From the NCBI RefSeq assembly GCF_051020765.1, contig NC_134933.1, positions 15,225,461 through 15,289,460 on the forward strand: a stretch of 64,000 nucleotides of DNA, read 5' to 3'. This document shows positions 21,101-31,868 of the stretch, one piece after another (position 1 is the first letter of the stretch; every line of letters starts with the position of its first letter). The position numbers and the translations under genes are program-made. A model generated the notes under the pieces. That model did no database searches. It saw nothing but the letters and a program-made list of their open reading frames with translations, and was not told the origin of the DNA. Origin of the DNA: Lasioglossum baleicum (taxonomy: Eukaryota > Arthropoda > Insecta > Hymenoptera > Halictidae).

Positions 21101-21888
21101 TACTGATCGTACATCAGGAGATGGCAGGGTGAACTTGTACGAATCACGTGATATACCTGCTCCGCGCTACACGTCTTCCGCTATTGGCCGATGTGGTGAC
21201 GCTGAGCTCTTATGTCGACCGTACGAGTGGGATTCGCAGTCTAGCGTCAAGAGTAGCGTCGCCAGATCGAGGAAATCGAGGGGAATACAGTTTACCCCCT
21301 TTCTGATGACCAGATGAACACGTGTCCAGTCTACGGACTTATAAAGGAAGGATCCCAAGTGTCCGACTTCGATTTTGATAATCTTTTGTGAGACGATGGT
21401 ATGTATATGGATCCCTAATGATGTCTGCAAAATATTAGGTGTGCTTACTCAATAGTTTTAAAGATATAAACAATTGAACTTTCATGTAACTTCACGCAAA
21501 TCATGGTATATCAACAAGGTGTGAAAGTTCAATTGTTTATATCTTTAAAACTGTTGAGTAACTACACCTAATATTTTGCAGACATCATTAGGGATCCATA
21601 TACCATAGTGTCACAAAAGATTATCAAAATCGAAGTGGGATACTTGGGGTTCTTCCCTTGTTAGTGGGGGATGTTGGAGTATGCTCATGATAGTGGAATG
21701 GGATAGTAGAAGGGGAAAAGGAGAAGAAGAAAAAGCTACCCGTTTCGGTAGCTTCTGGCGACAGTCTACAGTCTTAGTGAGGGATGTTGGAGTATGTTCA
21801 TGGTGCTGGAATGGGATAGTGGACGGGGAAAAGGAGGAGTTTTTCTAGAAACAGAAATCACTGTTATCTCCTGATGGACGATCAGTAC
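21101..21888. mobile_element. TIR element containing a large hairpin
   Basis: The outer ends TACTGATCGTACATCAGGAG (21101) and its near-complement ending GATCAGTA (21888) define about 790 bp. Inside, 21343-21660 folds back on itself around TGCAAAATATTAGGTGTG. To the right are two copies of a module ATGTTGGAGTATG(C/T)TCAT followed by GGAATGGGATAG (21695 and 21808). A partial relative with the same hairpin and module lies at 28117-28410. No transposase; superfamily not resolved. Confidence 0.7.
21343..21660. repeat. 318-bp near-perfect inverted repeat (hairpin)
   Basis: The left arm runs from AAGGAAGGATCCCAAGTG through TTCGATTTTGATAATCTTTT and CTAATGATGTCTGCAAAATA. The right arm repeats these in reverse complement, ending in CACTT... 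TTCCCTT near 21660. The loop is about 40 bp. A relative at 28117-28360 keeps the right arm but has lost the outer part of the left arm. Confidence 0.85.
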
Positions 21889-22528
21889 GTTTGTCCTACT
21901 GTTTTTAGTCCTCGTATATTTACTTTGTTTCAGTTTATTTTATTTGATGCCTCTATCTTGGGCTAGGATGTCTCGAGTCGAGCAACTAACTCATTTTTGT
22001 TTCGTTCATTCTTGTTTTCTTTATTTTTACTTCGGTTTCCTTAAACTCTTCCAACGACCGATTTTGTTCCAACTTGTCGAACACTTGTTCTTGTTCAATT
22101 CGTCAAGAGGGAAGGGCGGATTTTGATGTTTGTTGCGATCCCCCGACCGAGCAACTGAAGATGGCGGGTTAAATTCGTTCGAGAGGGTATTCGCTACACG
22201 ATATTGCGCGGCGAGGAGTTAGACGTCGGATAACAGGATATTCGAAAGTCGAGCAAAAGATGGAGGTGGATCGTCTCCATCCGGCCCACGATAAACTATA
22301 TTAGCTACACCCTTGAAACTAATCTTTCCGCGAGATTGTATCTCGTTGCTGTAAACTTTTCGTCGAATAACTTCCTTTCGGATATAACGATATTAATTCA
22401 TCGAAAACTCCGCTGCGCCGTTGAATGATAAACCTCGACGCGAGCGGTACGCCGAAGCGAGATCGACCTTGCCACTTGCCACCGGCATGTAATCTGCTAA
22501 TCTATCTGTGTATACATACGTAAGTATA
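21889..22528. other. Noncoding DNA
   Basis: T-rich then GC-rich background. A 60-codon frame near 21944-22126 is T-rich low complexity and not called. Confidence 0.35.
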
Positions 22529-23131
22529 CAGGGTGTCCCGCGTAACTGTCGCCACGATTTTTCGGGCACTTCCGGCAGCCACATAAAGAAATGGTTCTTT
22601 AGACAGGCTGCGGAATGCAATCGAAAAAAATTCAAAAAAGAAATCTGTTTATGAACCTTCATTATTTTAAATGGCGCTACATACACAGATTTTAGCGCAT
22701 AACATTATGGATTATGTCAACACGAGTTCAACGGCCTAGTATACTGTGACATTGACATGACCTTAACAGGAAGGTCTTAACACTTTACCTACCGGAAGCC
22801 TATTAATAGGATTTTCAATAATTGTGCTGTACCAAAAGAAAGCATAGAAATTTTCTTTCATATTGCGATCTTAAATGAAACTATTAGATGATGTCATTAA
22901 GGGTGACCTGTTGGTTCATAATGAAAATTGCTATTGCTATTGAAGGTTCCATTAAAAAGTGTTTAGCCATGTACCATAAATTCTTCAAAATTATGCAATA
23001 ATTACCGGTAGGTAATGTGTTAACAATAAGGCAGGCTTGATAAACTAATTAATTTTGTTCCGAACATTTTGTTATCTGATCACCGGAAGTGTCCGACAAA
23101 TCATGGCGCATCAGTTACGTGGGACACTCTG
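22529..23131. mobile_element. 603-bp mariner-type MITE carrying a nested TTAA element
   Basis: Begins CAGGGTGTCCCGCGTAACTG and ends with CAGTTACGTGGGACACTCTG, with TA at 22527-22528 and 23132-23133. Subterminal segments (TTTTTCGGGCACTTCCGG left; CCGGAAGTGTCCGACAAA right) also pair. A piggyBac-type MITE sits at 22781-23019, leaving about 360 bp of original element. No transposase. Confidence 0.88.
22781..23019. mobile_element. 239-bp piggyBac-type MITE (TTAA duplication), nested
   Basis: Flanked by TTAA (22777-22780 and 23020-23023). The ends are CACTTTACCTACCGG and, reverse-complemented, CACATTACCTACCGG (one mismatch in 15). Precise TTAA duplication is the hallmark of piggyBac. It lies inside the mariner-type element at 22529-23131 and so is the younger insertion. 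Confidence 0.85.
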
Positions 23132-23330
23132 TATGTTTAGCGTACATAGAATTAGAATACAAGACAGACGCGTCTTGCTGTAAAAAAAGTCAAACGGTTT
23201 CTACCTCGATTTCTCACGTATACGCACGTATTACGTAACTTGAATGCGCAAAGAATCGCATCACGATGTTCGATTGAAGAACCGATGAAAACATGGAGGA
23301 TCGATCGTTAAGAACATCGGCCCCGCGCCG

Positions 23331-23966
23331 CACAGTGGGGTATTTGCCCGATTTCAGCGGCCACAGCTAGTTCAAAATTCGCTCAATATTGAAACTGCTG
23401 TAACTTTCCTAAAATTTATCCAAATTTGATGAAAAAACAACCATTTTAAAGCTTGAGAGATTTCTACTTTTTGTACTGTGTCCCATTTTCTGCGTGGGTG
23501 GAGCCATAGAGGAGATTTCAAGGTCACCTTGATTTTTTTTTAAACAGAATGTCCTTTTTTTATACCATAGATCGATAGAGTATCAAATTTTGAGTATAAA
23601 AGTGACCTTCGTATGTCCTAAACCTGATAGTTTACGAGATATATTATCCAAAGAACAAAGAAAATTGTTTCGATAATATCTCGTTAACTATTAGATTTAA
23701 GACATATGGAGGTCAATACATTTTTACTCAGAATTCGATAGTGTATCGATTCATGATACAAAAAGTAGGTATTTCTAATAGGTGAATTCGTTGAGAAATG
23801 AAAGCGGGTTAACAGAAATTCAAACTTCCGACAAATTTCAGAGCTTAATGGATACATGAATGGGAGAACGAATGATGGAACATTGTTCCTCAGATATTTA
23901 ACTAACTCCAAAAACCACAAAAATTTTACAATTTATCCGTTGAAATTGGGCAAATACCCTACTGTG
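23331..23966. mobile_element. 636-bp Transib-like element with perfect CGCCG duplication
   Basis: The left end CACAGTGGGGTATTTGCCC and the right end, reverse-complemented CACAGTAGGGTATTTGCCC, form a 19-bp TIR with one mismatch. The 5-bp flanks are CGCCG on both sides (23326-23330 and 23967-23971). CAC-start TIRs with GC-rich CGNCG 5-bp duplications are diagnostic of Transib transposons, whose transposase is related to RAG1. The centre (about 23487-23770) is a palindromic module shared with the mariner-type element at 24976. No coding sequence for a transposase. Confidence 0.85.
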
Positions 23967-23971
23967 CGCCG

Positions 23972-24975
23972 TGACGATTGAATGGGCTCGTTCGACGATG
24001 GACGATGAACGACGAGGAACGGGGGGACCAGGGGCGTGGTTTTCGGCGATTTGACTGAACTCGGTCAACTTTTATCAGGAATTTTTTCGCGGCTGAAAAG
24101 GACAATCCGGCGACTCGTCGACTCGGCGAGGAAACGAGCAAATCCGGCCGGAGAAACTTGCAACGTATGACCTCGTTCCGCCGCGGTGGCTCGGCATGCA
24201 GAAACTCGCAGTTTCGAGCCTTTATGACGTATCAAACGTAACGCGGCAGCAATGAGCAGTCTCGGGTAAGGAAACCTCGAACCCCGGCCGCGCGCACCGG
24301 CTCTGACATCTTAAAGCCATTAAGATACCGAGTTTAACCAAGATTTGTTGGTATTGCGCGGCTGCGAGACGCATTAATCCGATTCGCGGCAGTCCGTTAA
24401 TTAACTTATCGTAGCTGACACGCGTGCAGTCCGGAATATCTGTGCGAGAGCGAGATCCCGCTGCGCTCGTTCGAGTCCTCGTCCTTCTATCTTCCGTCCT
24501 CCTCTTCCTCCTCCATCTCCTCTTCTTCGCTCTCGTTGCTCGCTTCGTTTCGTCTGCAGCGATAAAGCGAAACGATATAGCGTTAAGATTGCCAGAAGAA
24601 CCATCGTTTTTAGCAAGGTGGCGATGGCTCATGGCTCGTACGTTATATCCGAGACCGACGTTTGTCGGTTTTCACTTTCACGATATGCCACCGACATGGC
24701 GACGGTTAAACGTTACGATCGTAAAATTAGAAAAATTACTCGACCAATGGACGGCTCTGTACCGGTAATACAGCTGACCGTCGCGTCGTATAGGGATAGA
24801 AAACGGACGACTCATTTTTCTTAGCCCCTAATACGAGGACGCTCCATAAAATGAAACTTCCGGTACAGATTTTATCATTTTTTCGTCCCCGAGACGTAAA
24901 CTACGTAGGGAAAAGTGGGGGAACCGCTCGATTTTATTTAAAAATTTTATCGAAGTCGATTATAGATATACAATA
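23972..24975. other. GC-rich noncoding DNA
   Basis: Background with a CT-rich run (TCCTCCTCTTCCTCCTCCATC-like, 24496-24516). No feature supported. Confidence 0.35.
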
Positions 24976-25772
24976 CAGGGTGTCACCTAACATTGCCACC
25001 CAAAATATCTTTGTTGTTTTTAAAGATACGTCAAATGTCTGAAGGACAAAGTTGAATGGTAAAATGCGGTTCATACGATACCAAAAAAATGTTTGTTTTT
25101 ATGTAATTTTTCTTAGAGATATCAAGGCCACCTTCATGTTTTTTAAATGGAACCACCCTTTTTTAAACGTCTAGAAAGTAAGTTTTCTAAACAGGGTAGG
25201 GCAATAACTATGTCTACCTTGAATATCTCCGTTATTTGTAACAATATGGAAAAATGTTATCAACAAAATTTGCACGGTACAGAGGGCGGCATGTTGTGAC
25301 GTAAACATTTTCTGTGTGGATGGAGGCATAGAGGAGATTTCAAGGTCACCTGGATTTTTTTGAATGGAAACATCGGCTTTCTGTATCGTGAATCGATAGA
25401 CTGTCGAATTCCGAGTAAAAATGTATTGACCTCCGTATGTCCTAAATCTAATAGTTTACGAGATATTATCCGAACAATTTTCTTTCTTCTTTGGATATAA
25501 TCTCGTTAACTATTAGGTTTAGGACATATGAAGGTCAGCACTTTTATACTCAGAATTTGATACTCTGTCGATGTATGGTATAAAAAATAGGACATTCCAT
25601 TAAAAAAATTAAGGCGACCTTCATGTCTCTAAAAAAAATTACATAGAAACAAAAATTTTATTGGTATCGTATAAGCCCCTATTTTACCATTCAACTTTGT
25701 CCTTCGGACATTCGACGTATCTTTAAAAACGACAAAGATATTTGAGGTGGCAACGTCAGGTGACTCACTCTG
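24976..25772. mobile_element. 797-bp mariner-type MITE with long fold-back arms
   Basis: Begins CAGGGTGTCACCTAACATTG after TA (24974-24975). The right end pairs as a long imperfect TIR, with AAATATCTTTGTTGTTTTTA mirrored near 25721-25745. The right flank reads TG then TA, so the duplication is slightly decayed. The centre (25310-25610) is the same palindromic module found in the Transib-like element at 23331, in the opposite orientation. No transposase. Confidence 0.8.
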
Positions 25773-26573
25773 TGTAAACACATAATACGTCTTTGAACAA
25801 ATGAATACGTAATACTTTGTTTTCTTTAATTTTTTTCCTTAGGTGCTCGCAATTCCACACACTTCCCCGATGAACTATTTTTGAATCGGTTTCTCGGGGA
25901 AATCCGCTCTGTACCGCATTCCTATCCGCGGTTGCATTTAGTGCTCGTTTAAACATCCGTCAGCGTATAGAACCATTAAATCCGATCCGCTTGTTAGCGA
26001 GAGCTGCTGCCGTTGCATCTCGGAAGCGTCTCCCCTCCCTCCCTCCTGGGCCGATGCTCGTTCGCGTAAACGTAAGCGTTCGCATAAGCGTCGCTCGTGG
26101 GTTACGACAGACGAAAATCGGGCTCCCAGTCATTTTACGATCGGTGAAATCACAGGCTTGTTTCGCGACACCCGTCGATCGTATTCTGGCGAACGATTTT
26201 TTCCCCCATTCTTTTCTTGCTGCCCGTCTCGTAATTCTGTCGCGTCGCGTCATTGTCGTCTCCCTTACGCAATCCTTGCGCGTGTATACTCAACGCATAG
26301 TTCCGTACACCACGGAATTGCATAAGGGCAAGGTGCAACGAGAAGCTATTTTAAAACGTAAACGCTCGCCGTGAAGTTATCGATTCGTTGAAATTAGAAT
26401 GAAACAACACTTGATTTTATCGGGGATTCGTCGCGTTTTTAGCAAACTATTAATATCTCTGTGAATTGGCATTGAAATAGCGCTCTACAAAACGAATGTA
26501 ACCGTGTTTTCTCGTCTACCGATGAGAAAATAAAGCGTACCTCCGGTTTTTGAATGGAGCCATGAATAATACA
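25773..26573. other. Noncoding DNA
   Basis: GC-rich background, AT-richer at both ends. Sense and antisense frames at 25960-26374 mirror each other. Nothing supported. Confidence 0.35.
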
Positions 26574-26742
26574 GAGTTGCCAGATTAAGACTTGTGTCCC
26601 ACTCTACCTTCCCTTTCTACGACGCTATTCGCCACGCATCCGCCGCGGCCCGGTCACGTGACACGTTTCGTTCGGTACTGGCAGAGAGAGGGTAACTTTT
26701 TTCCCCTCGATTTGTATTCCCTCCCCTCATATGGTGACACTT
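26574..26742. mobile_element. MITE-like repeat with short TIR, copy 2
   Basis: Related to 18179-18359: starts GTTGCCAGATTAAGACTTGT, contains GGCAGAGAGAGGGTAA and CCCCTCGATT, ends CTCATATGGTGAC. It keeps one CACGTG palindrome (near 26655). The ends are more decayed than in copy 1. A third scrap in inverted orientation lies at 28585-28610. Confidence 0.6.
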
Positions 26743-26854
26743 ACAATACTTACGCCTGAATCGCAACAAACTGGAGTGAAACAGAAATTTATTTTCTTCC
26801 TCAATGTGTTTAACAAGTCGAAAATAATAATATAAAAAGATGTCGACTGATTAA

Positions 26855-27004
26855 AGGTCGGTTCATCTTAGCCAGTCCGGCCCGTCGGACAGAACCTTAC
26901 TACACCTGGTTTTGTACCCAGTATTTTATTTTTTTGGAAAATACTGGATACAAAATCAGGGTAGTGCTGCCAGACTGGTCCGAACTGGCTAAGATAAACC
27001 GCCC
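26855..27004. mobile_element. 150-bp TTAA-flanked fold-back MITE
   Basis: TTAA stands on both sides (26851-26854 and 27005-27008). The arms pair as AGGTCGGTTCATCTTAGCCA left and, reverse-complemented, GGGCGGTTTATCTTAGCCAG right. Pairing continues through CCAGTATTTT around a small loop. A TTAA target suggests piggyBac mobilisation. Confidence 0.78.
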
Positions 27005-27008
27005 TTAA

Positions 27009-28116
27009 TGCGCATGTCGATACGAGCCCGAACGAGTGGATACGACGGAAAGTAGACAATGATTTGTACAAATTCGGGCGCTTGACGCGAACTGTTCGGA
27101 ACGGGATCCATCAGGATCGTAGGATCGCTCTAGTCGGTGCCTAAATCTCTGCCGAATCGAATCGAACTGCACCGTCACCGGTTTTATCGCGACCAATACG
27201 GCCAGACGCAGATGCCAGAACGGACGGTGGAGATAAAAGACGGTCGCCGCCGAAGAAAGAAAATGTGAAAAGTTTTGCGACGTCGCGTCGGGCGTCGGGA
27301 CACGCGGATATGCCATCCCACGAAAGCCATTATAACTGCCGCGAATAGTTGGACGCGTAGATCTACGCGGGGCTTCGTTCCGCGACGATACGAGATACGA
27401 GCAGCAGCGCGAGAGCCGAACAGAGCCGTGCAGAGCCGACTAGAGCCGATCAGAGCCAACCAGACCGAGCACTTTCGGGATTTATCGTTTCGCTCTTTTA
27501 AATAACTCGCGGTCCCGTTCCGTTCCGCGCGTTAGTATAAATCATGACGGTGTATGCCGCCCCGCTATTCCTTTCCACTTGGAGGGAAACTCTCGAAACT
27601 CGTTATTAAAGAAGTTTGCTAGCGCCCCGAGCTCTTGGTTCGCATTTACGTAGAACCCTTTCGTTCCGCGGTGACTATCGAACGGTTGCCCGTACAATCG
27701 GCTCGTCCTATCGAATACAGTATACAGATGTAATAGAACAATGCGGTGGCAGGCGTGCGATGAGCGGATTGCTCTATGTATACGGGAATGTTGCACCGTT
27801 TCGTGCTTCGGTTGCGAAGCGTTCTAGATTCTAGACGGAACGGATAAAATATTGGGAATATTCCGCAACCGCAACCGCCACCGGAAGCGAAGCAACCCTG
27901 TCGCGAGGCTGAGCCCCGTATTTCCCGGGTTCGAGGTTGTCGAGATTTTCGTGATTTTGTAGCTCGTTCAAAGACGGATCGAAACGAAAACGAAGGAAAC
28001 GCCCCTTGGCCCCGGATCTACTATGTATATGCGCGTAAAGCGCGTAACAGTCCAGTCGACTCGATCTGATCGATTTATCGCGTTGCGTCAGTGTCGCCAG
28101 ATGGCATCCAAACGTA
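27009..28116. other. GC-rich noncoding DNA
   Basis: Background within the putative intron apart from the 10-bp tandem repeat at 27411-27460. Confidence 0.35.
27411..27460. repeat. 10-bp tandem repeat, NAGAGCCGNN x5
   Basis: Five consecutive 10-bp units share the core AGAGCC (for example CAGAGCCGTG, CAGAGCCGAC, TAGAGCCGAT). Simple minisatellite. Confidence 0.85.
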
Positions 28117-28410
28117 TGCAAAATATTAGGTGTAGTTACTCAGTAGTTTTAAAGATATAAACAATTGAACCTTCACGCAACTTCATGCAAATCACGGTAT
28201 ATCAAGAAGGTGTGAAAGTTTAATTGTTTATATCTCTCTTTAAAACTGTTGAGTAACTACACCTAATATTTTGCATACATAATTAGCGATCCATGTACCA
28301 TTATCTCACAAAAAATTATCAAAATCGAAGTCGGACACTCGGGGTCCTTCCCTTGTTAGTGGAGGATGTTGGAGCATGCTCATACTGCTGGAATGGGATA
28401 GTGGAAGGGG
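28117..28410. repeat. Partial copy of the hairpin element seen at 21101
   Basis: Matches 21426-21720: the inner hairpin (ATGCAAAATATTAGGTGTAG and complement), then TCAAAATCGAAGTC, TTGTTAGTGG, ATGTTGGAGCATGCTCAT and GGAATGGGATAG (28390). The outer left arm is missing, so it is truncated at about 28117. A scrap of the 18179 MITE family (AGACAAGTTTTAATCTGGCA, about 28587) lies downstream. Confidence 0.75.
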
Positions 28411-30559
28411 AAAAAGGGGAGAGGAAAAAATCGACCAGTTTTGGTCGACTCACAAGCGACTCGATCCCCTCCCGAGTCCTACCGCACTAAAAACACACGC
28501 CCGCCCTAAGCTACAGGGGAAGTGCCTGGATCACGCGAGTACTCTACAGGTCACTTCCCAGCTAACATGCATCCCAAGGGGAGAGACAAGTTTTAATCTG
28601 GCAACTGTGAACCCAGCACCGACGAGCAGAAAACAAACGATCGTTCTCCGATGATGCAACGCAGTGGGCAAAGTCGGGCCGCGTTCAAAGCCCTCTCGTT
28701 TCCGTTTCCTCTCGATCCCAAGGCGGACTTCGGGAAAGCCGCGCGACACAAAATTTTTCAGACGGGCCGTTTAAAAGTTTGCTCGGCCAACCGTCGACTG
28801 CTAGCTAACCGTATCTGATCGAATCGCGTATCGAGCGTTCCGAAAGGGTCGACTACTTACTACCCCGAGAAACTTTCTCATTTAATTCCTCTGGACTTTG
28901 TTTGGCGATACTTGGCTGCGAACGCTCGACGAAGTCGACTCGTCCGCATCCTGTTCGAAATAAATAAACAACGTTATCGTCCGGGTTTATCGGAAACGTG
29001 ATCCATAGTATCGCATCCCGTATCGCGTTTCGGATTTGCAGAAGCGTGTTCGGAAGTCCGGATGCGTCATCGGGGGCTGTTTATTCAATTTTTAGTACGA
29101 TTGCTTCACACGAAACAAGGGTGTCGCGTCACCCAGCGGCCACGAAAGGGGTTCGACAGCGGTTACGAACCGATCGCAAAGCGTACGCGGCCTGGTACCG
29201 GCGCGGGGGGGGGGGAGTTATTTTCCTTTGGTTGTCTGTGCGCTGGCGCTTCACTCGCCGAGAATCTCGTCGCTGCTAAATGAAATCAAATCCTCGAGTC
29301 TCGACGGAGGAAAATTCTTTTCTCTGTCAGCGAAGCGTGCAATTACCACTTATTCGGGCCGGCTCTTCCGTCAAAGGAAAGCGGACACCGTGGAATACTT
29401 GTTAAGGATGACTCGACGCCGTTACCGTTACCGTTACCGTCGCAGTTGCTGTTACAGTTGCAGATTCAGTTTCAGTTCCAGCTTCGGTGTCGTTTTCGAT
29501 CCGTATCGACTACGAAATTCTACGCAACCGCGCGAAAATAACGTTGAAACGTTTACGAGTAGACCGAAAACTCTGGATTTTGTCTGGCGGAAATTCGTTG
29601 ACTCGAGTCGGATAGTGGAAAACGCGAGCGAGCGCGCGCCGCTGCACTCGCGCCGCATTTATGAACGAGCGCGTGATTCTTCGAGGCGAGGGTGTGAAAA
29701 ATGAACGAAAATGGGAAGAGGACACGCGGAATACTTTACGTAATCCGAAAAAGGAAGAGTGATAAAATAATCCTTCGTTTTACGCAACACCGTAGTCCCG
29801 CGGTAGCTGCCGCAGCGAGTAAGCTGCCTCTTTTAACCAAAAAAATTGCTCGTGCCTTCGCAGCTATTAATTTTTCGACTCGTTCTTCCTCCACTGTTTT
29901 TTCATCTGTTTCTATCCGCCCTTAATCTTCTCCAGCCTTTTCTTTATTGTCCAGCGCGTGCAGGGCACAGTATCGTCCACACGAACGTAGCTCGTCGAAG
30001 AGAATCCGAAGAGATTCGAAAGGAGCTTAAAAATTTCAACTTCCGGTTATTCGATTTTCGAAAATTTGAGATATTTGGTTCGGAGAAACTAATAGAGAGC
30101 TGTGTGCGTCGAGAGGGAGCTGAGGGCTGTTCGGTCGTGACACGACGACGTTTTTCTATAGATCGCACCCGCGCTATTGCATTAATATTTATGTTATTCG
30201 ACAGAGAATACAAAAGCGACACGGTCTTTCCCTGATTTGCCGTATCGACTGCAGCATTGTCCGGGCAACAAAGGGAATTCGTCTGTTACTCGGAGCGATC
30301 TAGCGACTCGTGAAACGTCGCGCAAGAGTTTTTCGCGTTGTCTCTCGCACGGACAATGGACAAAAAGCACGCTCGACAACGACTGTACAGACATCCAATC
30401 CCGCACCGTTCCAGGCGCCGCCGGCGTCACTCGGCTAGCGATCAGACTATCCGTCGTCCTTAACGCGACAGTTCTCAATCTCGTCAACATCGATCCTTCA
30501 ACTCGGAACAATATCTCTCCGTGACGCGCGTTGGACGCGGACGTTGACGCGATTGGGAG
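28411..30559. other. GC-rich noncoding DNA with simple repeats
   Basis: Background. Includes an 11-base G run at 29205-29215, GTTACC x3 at 29421-29438 and low-complexity CAGTT/TTCAG repeats following it. No exon or element supported. Confidence 0.35.
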
Positions 30560-31868
30560 CGAAAATGACACAATATTTACTGATTTCTATAAAGCTTTTG
30601 ACACTGTAAATCATTCCCTACTAATCGATAAGCTTTCTGCTTTGGGCTGCAAGGGTAATCTATTGGCATGGCTAGAAAGTTACCTTAAAAACCGGATACA
30701 AATTATACGTATAGGCGGTTGCCTATCATCCCCAGTAATTGTTCTATCCGGAGTACCACAAGGCTCCCATCTGGGGCCTCTACTATTTATAATATTCATA
30801 AATGATTTAACCACCATTTTTCAATACTGTAATTTTCTCTTATTTGCAGATGATCTAAAAATCTTTAGCATCATCTCGTCCATGGATGATTCTTCCAGAC
30901 TACAGATAAACCTTGACCGTTTCTGCGACTGGTGTCACAGGAACGGTATGGATCTTAACATTAAAAAATGCCATATTATGCGGTCCCCCCGTCGTTCTGT
31001 ACCTCTTATATATCCTTAATGACCGTCTTAATGACTGTATTCTCTCCTCAATAACAGAAGTTAACGACTTAGGAATTCACTTCTCCTCTACCATAGACTT
31101 TTCCAACCATGTTTATCACATTGTCAACTCCGCTTCAAGAATGCTCGGTTTCATACTTCGTTTTTCCACAGATTTTCATTCAATCCATACACTTAAGTTG
31201 CTATATATTACCCTTGTCCGTCCCCAGTTAGAATATGCGTCAACTATATGGTCTCCGAAAAGCATTAAATATGAAATTATGCTAGAGAGAGTGCAGCATA
31301 AATTCCTCAGGTTTTGTGCATATAAGACAAACAACCCAATGTCATTCTTTGATCATAATTACTTAATAATATTAAACACAGTCAACCTTGAGAACATTAT
31401 CCGATCGTAGAACAGTTTCCGAACAGAGCTTTATCTTCAATTTAATTAATAACAATATAGATTGTCCCGCACTCCTTAGGCAAATCAATTTCTACGTACG
31501 TGAACGTGTTTTGAGTACGAGAGCAGGATTTCAAACAATGAAATCCAAATCCTCACGTGGAATAAGAAATCCATTAAATCGCATTATTGCTTGCTCTAAC
31601 ATATATTATAACAATATCGATATTTTTAATGGCACGTTACAGGCATTCAAAACAAAATTGCGCGATACTATATGTTAATCGTACCTGTATTTGTTTAGTT
31701 TCGCACGGTCCATTTTTATGTAAATTTTAGTTAAGACTTAGGTTAAGATTTTATGTCAAGATTTTTTGTCATATCTTCGTTTTGTTATATCAGTTATACT
31801 GTCAAAACTGTACACATTTGTATAAAAGGACCTCGGTCCGTATATAATAATAATAATAATAATAATAA
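30560..31868 (+). mobile_element. Non-LTR retrotransposon with (TAA)n tail, 5'-truncated, copy 3
   Basis: The longest copy of the family at 5041 and 6983. It begins abruptly inside the RT domain at about 30560, where GC-rich flank changes to AT-rich element. It continues through the RT core and thumb, a 3' UTR ending GGACCTCGGTCCGTATATAA, and a (TAA/ATA)n tail (31843-31868). Endonuclease and the N-terminal part of RT are missing. The protein is most like Jockey/CR1-group RTs. No convincing target duplication found. Confidence 0.88.
30573..31678 (+). pseudogene. Reverse transcriptase of non-LTR element, two frameshifts
   Basis: RT motifs appear in order: motif A TDFYKAFDTVNH (catalytic Asp near 30582), motif B SGVPQGSHLGPLLF, and the catalytic FADD (near 30843-30854). 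Then come the CHRNGMDLNIKKCHIM segment and the thumb motif LVRPQLEYASTIWSP. The reading frame shifts near 30980-31010 and again near 31390-31400, as judged by continuity with the protein fragment at 5135-5668. It also lacks its start. Nonfunctional. The apparent ATG at 30531 lies in flanking DNA. Confidence 0.85.

Noticed and set aside
30531..30560. ATG at 30531 as start of the reverse transcriptase
   Set aside because: It lies in GC-rich flanking DNA fused by chance to the 5'-truncated element. Real RT sequence begins inside the domain.
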